This document shows, piece by piece, positions 1 to 9,551 of a stretch of 64,000 bases of DNA. The stretch's first letter is position 1, and the number at the start of each line of letters is the position of its first letter. The stretch covers positions 62,001 through 126,000 of the forward strand of contig RPFO01000085.1 in NCBI GenBank assembly GCA_009746045.1. Reading direction: 5' to 3'. The DNA comes from Mesostigma viride (lineage: Eukaryota > Streptophyta > Mesostigmatophyceae > Mesostigmatales > Mesostigmataceae). A program made the position numbers and the translations under genes. The notes beneath the pieces were generated by a model. It was not told the origin of the DNA, ran no database searches, and worked only from the letters and a program-made list of their open reading frames with translations.

Positions 1-244
1 AGTACCAAATAAACACACAAAGTCCCGAACTTAGGACAAATTCCCAAATAAGTCCCGAATTGAGTCCTATAGTCCGGCGGACTATGAAAGCGAGCTATCG
101 AAAGTCCCAAACGAATAACAAATGACTTTCGACTTATTTATATTGAAGGCATTGTTATGCCCATACAAAGGTCTGGGCCGTAACATCAGTGCCACAGACA
201 ATTGGAACGCCAGAAGTTCTTTGAGGAGTCCTTACAAAACCTAA
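1..244. other. Non-coding stretch before LINE-A
   Basis: No gene is supported here. The stretch is A/T-rich at first and contains a short inverted motif around 70-85 (agtccggcggact). It weakly recalls the LTR of the copia#3 element (cggactatcaaagtg), but the similarity is too short to call a solo LTR. It may be the 5' part or flank of LINE-A. Confidence 0.3.
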
Positions 245-1479
245 TTTTTGAGGGGGCCACCCCGGCCCGCCACTTCTTGGTTATCAGCGCTGCTTGACGC
301 CAATGCCACGCTCCCCGTGGGCCCTGCTGGCCTGAGTCGCTTTTCTCCTGCCGAGTCACGGTTGCTGACGGCAACCCCCTCTTGTTTTCGGCCTTTTTGC
401 GGGATGGTTGCTGTCAACTGCCACTTCCACCATCGATCCCTCACCGGACTTGGTCACTTTTCGGGGCCCTAACAACCGTAGTAAGGCCTGTCTGGACTAC
501 GTGGCGGTACGGCATGCAGCGGCCCGGCCAGACCTGTGCGCTTCGGACTTCTGGATACCGGCGAGTGTCCGACCCACCCACGGTACGTGCTCTGACCACC
601 GGTTGGTGCGTGCGACCATTCGGCTCCGGTTCCAAGCCCCCAAGCGCCGCGCTCATGTGGTCCGCCCTGACTGCATGACTGCACTACGCCCGGTCCGCCC
701 GAACCCTGAGGACTGGACGGACGCCGACCGACGAGCGGAACCGGTGCCGGCCGGCAGGCGTACCTGGAGGCCCTGGGGGCCCAGGCTGGCGTCGACGCAC
801 TGCATGGCCGAGGGTGCTCGGCCAACGCTGCCATGTTTTGCGGGCTTTGCGGCCCGGCGGCGCCCCGCTGCTGGCGGCCCGGCACCTGCCGGCCATGCCC
901 CGCCGACGACCGGCCGCGGCCCGCTCTTCCGACAGGACCCCAAGGTCCTGGCCGCCCGGCACCGTCCCAAGCGTAGTAACAACAGGGACCAGCTGCTGAA
1001 AACGGTGCTCAAGGCCGCCCTTGTGGAGGCCAATGCACAGGCTCAGGACGCTGAGGCGGCCCTGGCAGTGCATCGCGGATGCCAATCAAGGCCTGCCAAG
1101 CTCGCAACCATGCAGGGCAAGGAAATGTCAAATGTGGTACCCGACCTCGACCGGCTCGGCGGCCGGCGGCACCGCGGCAGCGCACCCCGGTGCCGCATGG
1201 AGCACACGGGGGACGGCGCGGCGCTGGCCAGCCTTGACCGCTGGTTGGCCCACAATGTTTCCTTGACAGGTGGGGCTCGCGCCCCCCTCCCCCGCCGCTT
1301 CACCCCGAGACGGCCGCCCGTCTTGGTGTTGCTGGACCCCCCCCGCCACCCACGGCGCCCTCCTCGGCCGCGGACTACCACTGAAGTCCCTGCCTTGAAG
1401 GAGGGTTGCCTTGCCACCAACGACGTCGGCCACCCCTTCACTTTGGAGGAATCAGACGTCCGGCGCCCTTGCTTGCTTG

Positions 1480-2690
1480 TGGTACGACGCAGCCGTACCT
1501 GCCGGCCAAGCTGCTGCAGACACCTGACCTGGCGGTGAGGGAGCTTCTGCTGGCGTTCTGCAACCGTGTTCTGCTCTCTAATGAGCCTCCGCCTGCTGAG
1601 TGGCAGACGGCCATCCAAGTCATGCTGTACAAGAAGGGTTCTGCCGCTGACCCCGATCGGTAACTATCGAGGTGTCTGCCTCCAGAGCGCGGCCATGCTG
1701 AAGGTCTTCATGCGTATGGTGCTGCACAGGCTCCGCGCTGGCCTGGACCCACACCTAGCTGGGTGAGTCTCAGATGGGTTTCCGTCGTGGCCGTACAATA
1801 ACACTGTCATGGCTGTACGATTTGTCGCGCGCCGGTTGGTGGAGGAGGTGCATCGCATTCGCCCTGATGGTTTTCCGCTGGTCTTCATTTTGTTGACTAC
1901 ATCAAGGCTTTCAGTAGTTCGATACGGCGGTCCTCTGGGAGGCTCTTTGGGCCATCCTAGCTCTGGATCGCGTGCCACCAGTATTTATTGCTGCCATTCC
2001 CCGGCTGTCTGTATGAGGGTATGTATGTAACTTCCCAGGCGGACTGCGAAAGGCATGCACCACCACACCATTCCCCCTTCACCGGCCATGCATGGGGTGT
2101 GCATGGCAAGGTTGTGTCCTGTCCCCACTATATCTGTTCATTATTGTTGTGGATGTCATGCGCCAGGCGGGCAAATCGTCGTGCGCGCTTTGACCGCTCG
2201 GGTTTGAGCCTGGCTTGGACGACGATCGCGAAAAGGGTGGCGGTGGCCCTGATTACCGCATGTTCGACCTCAGACCTGCATGATCGATTTCTGCGGATGA
2301 TTCCACCCTCATCGAGCGCCCCGAGCACATTCAGACCTGGCGGGAGTGTCTGGGCTTGGAGGCGCGGGCGGTGCATGGGGTTGGAGATAATTGGAAAAAC
2401 CGAGGCGATGGTGATTGGGGCTACCAGTTGCCCGCCATGGCTGCGGCTGCTCGACGGGACGGACGGGTCCCGTTCCACGATCGCTTCAAACTGCTGAGGA
2501 GCATGCTCCCCGACACTGCCGACGATGTGGACACCCGCATCGGCCTGGCCTGCATGGGCCAGGGTCCGCTAGCTCAACACCTACTGGCACTCGAAGGACG
2601 GCCTGGGCGAGGACCGCATGAGCGAGTGCTCTTCAAGGTCCTGGTCCTCACGGTGCTCACCTACGGCGCCGAGTAGGAGGCGTGGACGCA
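1480..2690 (+). pseudogene. Reverse transcriptase remnant of LINE-A
   Basis: The LINE-type reverse transcriptase is spread over at least four frames. Recognisable blocks include the WQ-x-I-x-V-x-LYKKG segment (about 1600-1640), NYRGVCLQ (about 1662-1690), QMGFRRGR (about 1770-1795) and a degraded counterpart of the A-motif near 1890. There is a D-D-S-T-L-I version of the YADD motif at about 2296-2320, where the Tyr-Ala pair is lost. Intact homologous blocks occur in LINE-C at 50224-53101, which supports the reading. A normal LINE ORF2 protein is around 1000 residues, and no continuous frame of that length survives here. Confidence 0.6.
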
Positions 2691-2894
2691 GCCTCACGGA
2701 CAAGCTGGCCACCCGCCTGAACGGCAAGGTTTACAGGATGCTCCGACAGGTCCTGAACGTAGGGTTTTCGATACATGCATATAGGTCATTAGAGTCTTTG
2801 TATGAGGGTATGCCTCACGTTACGGATGAGGCTATACGAATGCAGCGTAGGATAGCATTTGCAGGACATCCTGCTCGCACCAGTCAGGTAGACA

Positions 2895-3159
2895 CCACCC
2901 ACCCACCCACCCACCCACCCACCCACGTACCCACCCACCCACCCACCCACCCACCCACCCACCCACCCACCCACCCACCCACCCACCCACCCACCCACCC
3001 ACCCACCCACCCACCCACCCACCCACCACCCACCCACCCACCCACCCACCCACCCACCCACCCACCCACCCACCCACCCACCCACCCACCCACCCACCCA
3101 CCCACCCACCCACCCACCCACCCACCCACCCACCCACCCACCCACCCACCCACCCACCC
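2895..3159. repeat. (CCCA)n microsatellite
   Basis: About 265 bp of almost perfect CCCA tetranucleotides with a few interruptions (a GTA near 2927 and a phase slip near 3026). It sits immediately after the conserved C-terminal block of the LINE-A ORF. The repeat keeps a Pro-Thr-His-Pro frame open on the plus strand and Gly-Trp-Val-Gly frames open on the minus strand. The long reading frames in this area are therefore artefacts of the repeat. Confidence 0.95.
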
Positions 3160-3230
3160 GATGTTCCTTGGTAGGTCGTGGGCGATAGGCGGTGGTACTG
3201 TATCGCGACGTAACACCACCGGCACCCACC

Positions 3231-3343
3231 CGACGTCCGTCCGTCCGTCCGTCCGTCCGTCCGTCCATCCATCCATCCATCCATCCATCCACACATCCAT
3301 CCACACATCCATCCATCCATCCATCCATCCATCCATCCATCGG
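3231..3343. repeat. (CCGT)n/(CCAT)n compound microsatellite
   Basis: Seven or so CCGT units grade into CCAT units, with two CACA interruptions near 3289 and 3301. This is a second tetranucleotide expansion inside the same LINE 3' region. It probably arose by slippage from the same kind of C-rich seed as the CCCA tract upstream. Confidence 0.9.
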
Positions 3344-3404
3344 GGCTAATACTCCGTGACTCCCCAACTGTGACTCCCCAACGGGAGTTTAATTAATAAA
3401 TTAA

Positions 3405-3565
3405 TCCGGTCCCGCGATATCTTTGATATCGCAAAAATTTGCATGTGCGAGGCAGTCATAACTTTACATGAGTACACAAACATCGTCTTCACAAAAGCCT
3501 ACAGACATCCCACGCCAATTCCTTGATTCAATGCATATCAATTACCAGTACTTCATCCCGGGAGG
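3405..3565. other. Unassigned spacer
   Basis: I see no gene or clear repeat. It starts just after the LINE-A tail and includes a gatatctttgatatc inverted repeat at about 3415-3430. It ends at the TTAA that opens the next element. Confidence 0.3.
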
Positions 3566-5457
3566 TTTAAGGGGAGGGTCCCATGGAAATGTATTAAAAC
3601 TGAAGCCCCCTAATAACTACAGAAATGCAACTGACAACCACTGAATGATGTTTGGGGACCATAAACATGATGTTTGGGCATGCATACCCCCAGCCATACA
3701 CCGGCTATGTGCTAAAAATAGAAAAAAATGCTGTCCGGGGCACATCTTGCCCAGAACAGTGGGAGAACCAGTTGCATGAAAAAAGCACAACCCATATAAA
3801 AATGTCATGGGACATGGTTTCTACCTAATTGGATCGACAAAATCAGCACATCCCTTTGAGTTATTAATTTTTGGGCCAAAAATACGCTTTTTTAGGCGGG
3901 GCGTCCCCATACACACTCATAACACATCAATTGGGCCTGAAAAGCACAAGTCAAATTTTGTCATGACCATAGAAGGCACTGTCAAAGTTTGGTGGCATTC
4001 TGAGCTCAGCTGTAGCAGTTATTAATTTTGGCAGTTGGCCACCTGTGCAGACGCTAAGGAAGGCATTAGTGAGTATTAAGGCACACTAACACTTCCTATG
4101 CCATCCAAAAGGCTACCTGACCATGCCCAATTCGACCGCAATGTACAAGGAGGTGGCTGGGCACGTCATGTGCCCTTGCCTTACCTCGACACGGGCAACC
4201 TGTTGCGTGTGTGCACAACAATGAGGCAGGTAGCTCTACATGCCTAGCCAACACTTCTAAAGCATATTCCAGGTTTATGGTGTGGGCATCATCCCAAAAC
4301 CAAGCTCAAACACACCCTAGAAAGCCATATCCACTATAGTTGCCCAACAAGGGTAACAACAGACAGTCCACAGAGAAAGCAGAATTATCATACATGCTGC
4401 TTGCCAAGGCTTCTTACCATGGTTACCTTGCCTTGCTAGCATATTCATGAATTAGGGCTCTCCCATTTTAGTGGGAGAAAGGCCAACAAGACAACGATAA
4501 CCCCTACCTACGTGCAGTTCCACCCATGCAGTATGCCCCTCAGAAAAACCACTGCCACCTTTCTTTCCAGCGCAATTGTTTCCCAAGAAACAAACTCAAG
4601 CTTGTGAGCCTCTAACCACAATAAAGCCTCTGCTAAGAAAGGCCGCGTCAATATTCACACAAAACTGAGTGCTGTTAGCAGTCTCCTTCCAAGAAACCAT
4701 GCACTCAGCAAATCCCTGACAAGGACGATATGCCACGGTCACGCTTTGACACGTCCCAGCCATGCAACGTACATAAAACCCACTGAAAGGTGCCACGAAT
4801 CTGGCGATGCGCAGCACGGAATGGCATTATACCTGGCGCTAACTGCACGGAAAGAAGCCGAAAACTTGCGTTGATAACCCATAAAGGAAGCGAAACATTC
4901 ATAGGGTCACGTTGATCACACGATCGTACCATTACCGGAATTGTCCTTCGCCCAGCGGCGCAAGAAAGAAAAACCTTCCATGGAATAATAAGACGCGCAT
5001 CCCGCGAGCCTGGAGAGTGTCTTACCGATCATGACGGAAATCTTGCCGAAACCCAGCAAATTTTTTAAAGCTTTACCAATATCAATTTAAACGCATCCTT
5101 GACGCTAGGTAAAGCCCATGAAACCTGACAATCACCGCCGCCAGCGTGCATTCTAATTTATTCCTCTCGACGAAAACATCAGATTGGACCCCCGTGGCGA
5201 TGGTCATCAATGAAATCATTGACACTGCAAAAAACGCGAACTCCGCTGCGAAGTAGTATCATTTACTCATCGTCTTTAAGATTCGCTCAGTTTCTCTGCA
5301 TTCCGCGAGCTATCTTTTTCTACTCTGCCTGAAAGCACGTCGCCATGGCCAGCTCCGGTAGGGGCGCGCGCCCCGCACGTGCACCACTTTTTCACGGTAC
5401 GGACGGGTACCGCGAATTTTTCGGCGCCTTAATATTCGCAGGGACCGTCCCCTTACG
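3566..5457. mobile_element. Candidate non-autonomous TTAA DNA transposon, copy 1
   Basis: From 3566 the sequence matches the segment starting at 62879 with only scattered differences, for as long as the second copy is visible (about 1.1 kb). Both copies start abruptly at the same TTAAGGGGAGGGTCCC. The second copy starts exactly where a gypsy gag gene is broken, so this is a true mobile-element end. A near-perfect inverse of the terminus (gggaccgtccccttac) lies at 5441-5456, which would make a 1.9-kb element with roughly 14-bp terminal inverted repeats and TTAA-like target duplication. No transposase is encoded. The right end is tentative: it has one mismatch in the repeat and TTAC in place of TTAA. 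Confidence 0.5.
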
Positions 5458-6039
5458 ACTAATACAACTACACCCCCCCCGCCACGAAATCGAATGGGGC
5501 GGTCTGACCCGACTTACCCAGGGCTGCAATGTTAGAGATAGAACTAACGAGAATCCAGGACCAACAGGGGAGAAGTATATAGGATCATAAACCTGAGGTG
5601 GGGGTGCAGTCTATGTCGCGTACCGCTGACCAGGACTTTGCAGCCTTAGGTACCGTACCCTACAAAATCAGCCCTGCGATCCAAAAATATTAAAATCATA
5701 AGGGTCTCAAAATTTTAATTTTGGACATGCCTGATATTTTTGAACATGCCAGAGGGGGTGTACGTTTACTGATCCATGGCACCGATTTTAAGGGGCAACA
5801 GCCCAGCGCGCTCAATCCGGCCAATGTCGCAACTTCAACGACTGCCACCTCCCACCCCCGTGTCTCCCCAACAACTAGTCTGCCCTCATGTCGAAGCTGT
5901 GCCACAAATACAAGTTTCATGGTCACGTAAGTGCCACCTCACGCGGCACTGTTATATAACACTACCTCCTTCATCTACCATGGTCCTGAATCTACAGATA
6001 TCTGGCCTGCACTGCATGGCCTCATTGATAATCACCACG
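5458..6039. other. Gene-poor spacer, 3' flank of msrB
   Basis: No coding region is supported. It contains the presumed 3' untranslated region of the minus-strand msrB gene. The short open frames here (for example 5776-6234) show no recognisable domain and read antisense to msrB at their right end. Confidence 0.4.
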
Positions 6040-7640
6040 TCACGCGTCCGCCTTAAACACCAACGCGGCGCCGTTCATGCAGTAGCGGAGACCCGTTGGC
6101 CGCGGGCCATCAGGGAAGACATGCCCCAGGTGTCCCTGGCACCGTGCGCAGCGCACCTCGGTGCGTGGCCCCCACAGCAGCGACGGGTCGGGCGTCTCCA
6201 CCACAGCGCTGTCGCTCACGGGCGCATAGAATGATGGCCAGCCGGTCCCACTGTTGTACTTGGTGCTGGAGCTGAACAGAGGGTTACTACAGCCGGCGCA
6301 CGAAAACACGCCTGCGTGACGGGGGCAGCGTTTCATGCGCGGAAACAAGAGCGTGCAGCAGCAGGGGAGCACAACACAGTTTATGCCAGGGACAGCGTAT
6401 CGATGCTCACGATGTGTACACTTGACAGCGTGAATGCGGTCAAGGGATGACATGGGGTCAGGGGGATGACTTCACGGGGTAAGTGGGATGATGCCAGCGT
6501 GGGAGCGGTGTGAACGGATATGGGTAGCCGCAGTACGTTATGCAACCGGGTAAAAGGTGGCAGGAGCAAGGAGGAAACGAGCGAGGTCAACATCCATGGA
6601 TGCTATATGGGTGCTTCCCGCCACAAGGCAAATTTCCCGCACCTCCCAAGAGCTTCCCTTCACGAAAGGATGGAATCAACAGACAGCCTCAGTTCCCCAG
6701 CAGGTTGCCAGTGGGGTAATGATGAGTAGTGGGGAGGGGCAATGGGAGGTACGGGGGAAGGGCAGGGGCAGGGTCTTGGGGCAAGGGGTCCAGGCAGACA
6801 GCAAGGTGGACGGATGCAAGGGCAGGCATGCAGCAAGCCACAGAGCCTCAAGTCTTTGCTAGTCAAGTCTTGGTTGCTGGTCGGGTCTTAGTCACCTCAG
6901 GGATGCAGCAATGCTGGCCGTCTCACTAATGCAGCAATGCTGGTAATCGTCTGATGGATGCAGCGATGCTGGTAATGTGATTGATGCAGCGATGCTGGTC
7001 ATCTCACGGATGGAGCAAGCCAAGAGGAGGATGGTGCAGCCAGAAAATAGGGCCCTGCCTCAGCACGCAGGGGGTGGCCATCTATGTACTCCATGTACAC
7101 ATTCGTGTCGCACCTTATGGTGTTAACTTCTTATAGTAACTTATGGTGTTAACTTGATGAGGCTACTTATTCCATGGGTTTGAGAAAGGGATGCACACAT
7201 GAGGCCACGTTGCTGAAATGAAAAAACATACCTTTCCTCTTCTCATTATTGAGTGGGCTGGTGAACGGGCGCTCGGTGGCAGCATGCCGCAGCACGTCGT
7301 ACGAGAGCGGGTCGAGCCTGGCGCGCCATTCGGCGTCCGTGATAGCGAACTCCCCAATCCGCTTCTCGCTCGATCCCCCCGCCAAAGCTGGCAGGGACGA
7401 GGCAGCAACTGCCACCGTCCCAGCCACGCAGCCACCAAGTAAAGCCCGCCTGCTGCTCTTTGGTTCTGTGCTATCATGGGCGCACGCATCGTGTTCGGAG
7501 TCCAGGCTGCTCGTCGAGCACTGTGCGTAGAATGCAAGCCGTCGGCTCCTATGCGTGCCGCTGGAACGCGAGCTTGGCAGGCAGAATGCGAAATTCGTTT
7601 GGCGCAGGCTTTGTGCCTGAGGCAGTAAGCAGCATGACCA
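6040..7640 (-). CDS. msrB: Peptide-methionine (R)-S-oxide reductase, organelle-targeted (5' end incomplete)
   Basis: Reduces methionine-R-sulfoxide in proteins back to methionine. Two exons are visible: 7640-7232 and 6311-6040, joined by a 920-bp GT-AG intron in phase 1 (donor GTATGT, acceptor CACGCAG). The joined product shows the family motifs: [16 protein letters not shown] before the junction, then FSCAGC and CARC (zinc-binding CxxC pairs), [16 protein letters not shown] and the catalytic Cys in RYCMNG. The protein ends shortly after this motif, as is normal. Upstream of the enzyme is a long leader with a twin-arginine, hydrophobic, Ala-x-Ala pattern (SRRALLGG ... LPALAGG) typical of thylakoid-lumen signals, preceded by a Ser/Arg-rich stretch. 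The exon is open to 7640 but has no in-frame ATG, so a short upstream exon is expected. A tctgcctcag acceptor near 7616 is one candidate. Confidence 0.85.
6895..7020. repeat. Short minisatellite in the msrB intron
   Basis: About four imperfect copies of a gatgcagcaatgctggtaat-type unit of roughly 30 bp, lying in the 920-bp msrB intron. A smaller duplication of cttatggtgttaac follows near 7115-7160. No function is apparent. Confidence 0.7.
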
Positions 7641-9551
7641 TTACGGACAGGGCCAGAGGCAGGCACAGACGGAGCAAGCAACAGGTTACGAGCATGCAGA
7701 ATGCTAACTACAGCGAACTGCTGTTGGACGCATATGACGAAGGTAACAAAAACATCAACAAAAAAATACACGTACACGCGGAAATGTGCATTTGATATGC
7801 AATAGCAACGCCCGTCTAGCTGTCTGCACGGCCTGCATAGGTGGCTCGACCGGAAAGAGAATGCCTACTGGCAAGCGGGGACTATCTTACCGACCTGGGG
7901 GGGGGAACATTGCAGGCGGGGAAGGTCCAAGGAGTTAGCGACACAGAAAGCCGCACTGGCCATTGTCAAATGTGGAAACCAGAATAGATCTAAGGAAGGT
8001 TAATTAAACAAGGTCACCACGCGAATGCTACGTAATATTATCGAGAGAGAGTATGGGCAATGTTCTTTATCACAACTTCCCATCTAAAGTGGAATTACGT
8101 AGGTACACGGTGACGTGGCGACCCCATCGGCGGAGCCAGCCTCCCTCTTTCTACTGTAGAGACTAGAGAGAGAGAGATGCTCAACGACTTGGCCATGCAT
8201 TGGCGCGCCACGTCGGCAGTAAGTAATGTGCACGCGACAATGCGAATGCACGCATAAACAACTGTGGTCGTGCACCACTGCAATGCCCAGCTGCATGTCG
8301 GCACTAGCTAGCGAGTGTGCAAATTCGAGCTAGCGGCCTAGCGCTGTGGCGAGCCCAGATTTCAACGGGTTCATGTCGGATTACATTGCTTTACAAATAT
8401 TGTAACTTGCCAGCAATCTTTATTAGGATGTTTGGATTATATTGCAATCAAGTGAGAAGCGAAGCCATAAACATTGCTTCCGCAGGATCTCTCCTTCCCT
8501 GCATTCCTGGCGCCGGGCATTGCTCCGGATCAACCGCCGCGTTTGTCGAGCATTGCGCGGCCTTGATCTTTAAAAGCCTTGTTGTCCAATTACCTGATGA
8601 GAGGTTTGGTGGGAAATCTGGCAAAGCTTCTGTGTTGCGAGCTTCGCCTACCAAGGCAAGGCTGAAATACGCGGCATGCCGCCAGTGCCGGCGCCTCATG
8701 CGCAGCCTGCGACCTGGAGTTGACAAATTACTCGAATCGAATCGATCCGGTAATTGCGGCCCGGGGTTTGCTGCATTTCGACCGGCTGCGTTCGCAAGGC
8801 AACATTGATTACGTTGGCTCCGTTCCGCAGGATCTCTCCTCCCCTGCATTCCTGGCGCTGGGCATTGCTCCGGATCAACCGCCGCGTTTGTCGAGCATTG
8901 CGCGGCCTTGGTCTTTAAAAGCCTTGTGGTCCAATTACCTGATGAGAGGTTTGGTGGGAAATCTGGCAAAGCTTCTGTGTTGCGAGCTTCGCCTACCAAG
9001 GCAAGGCTGAAATACGCGGCATGCCGCCAGTGCCGTCGCCTCATGCGCAGCCTGCGACCTGGAGTTGACAAATTACTCGAATCGAATCGATCCGGTAATT
9101 GCGGCCCGGGGTTTGCTGCATTTCGTCCGGCTGCGTTTGCAAGGCAACATTGATTGCGTTGGTCCCGTTCCGGAAGGAATCTCGAAAAATCCTCTAGAGC
9201 AATGCAATTGCTTTCGCACATGGATGCAAGGGCATGACACCGCTGGCTGCCGGGGAAGCGGCACATCAAATTCACGCGCTCTGCCGTCGAGGGCGGGTTC
9301 GGTGTAACGTGGGAGTATAGACCTCCAGTAAATTAACTGAGGAGTTCCACTGCCGCGAGCAGCTTGCCTTGGGCATAGGCAAATTACAAGGCTTAATTCC
9401 TTTCATTTCACGCACGCGCCTTCATCGGGCACGCGAACGCGTCGTTCCTGCACCGTCGAAAGCTATGATGGACGGCAAGTGAGCCTTAAATTACGTGCCA
9501 TTCGCGAGCTATAATGAACGGCGAGTGAGGTGTGATATTACTCGGTTGAGC
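7641..9551. promoter_or_regulatory. Divergent intergenic region between msrB and the channel gene
   Basis: msrB reads leftward and the channel gene reads rightward, so this 1.9-kb interval must hold both 5' regions unless msrB has a distant first exon. It contains a GA-rich block near 8160-8180 and the 345-bp tandem duplication at about 8480-9175. I could not identify a TATA box or other core element with confidence. Confidence 0.4.
8480..9180. repeat. 345-bp tandem duplication
   Basis: Two nearly identical copies of a 345-bp unit lie head to tail (the ggatctctcc block at 8485 recurs at 8830), and a short third start (tcccgttccggaagg) appears near 9163. The period equals 115 codons, so a minus-strand frame (8448-9275) stays open through both copies and would encode two 115-residue repeats. 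No domain is recognisable in it, and plus-strand frames are open over part of the same unit. I treat it as a recent local duplication rather than a gene. Confidence 0.85.

Larger units (their letters stand above)
245..3404 (+). mobile_element. LINE-A: decayed non-LTR retrotransposon
   Basis: A non-LTR retrotransposon remnant read left to right in several frames. An endonuclease (AP-endonuclease/EEP) C-terminal part lies at about 270-650, with the LDYV and SDHRLV motifs in the 408-1538 frame. Reverse transcriptase blocks follow at about 1560-2660: AEWQTAIQVMLYKKG, NYRGVCLQSAAMLK, SQMGFRRGR, then the post-RT TYGAE motif. The extreme C-terminus (about 2690-2890) ends in a [11 protein letters not shown] block that closely parallels the GHLARTDQVDT block of the LINE fragment at 22111. 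Microsatellites then interrupt it. The 3' end (3344-3404) carries the ctcccgttggggag stem-loop in reverse sense and a TTAATTAAT-type tail, the same terminus as the ORF1-only LINEs at 36307 and 40574. Many frameshifts and stops make it inactive. The 5' boundary is approximate and no TSD was found. Confidence 0.7.

Noticed and set aside
1-244. Solo LTR of the AGTT family at the window start
   Set aside because: Similarity to the copia#3 LTR is limited to a few short words such as cggactat; no ends or TSD could be found.
2618-3367. Pro-Thr-His and Gly-Trp-Val repeat proteins
   Set aside because: Translations of (CCCA)n, (CCGT)n and (CCAT)n microsatellites in a dead LINE.
8448-9275. Real gene with two 115-residue repeats
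   Set aside because: No domain, no clear start context, and plus-strand frames are equally open. Kept as a repeat and a low-interest finding.
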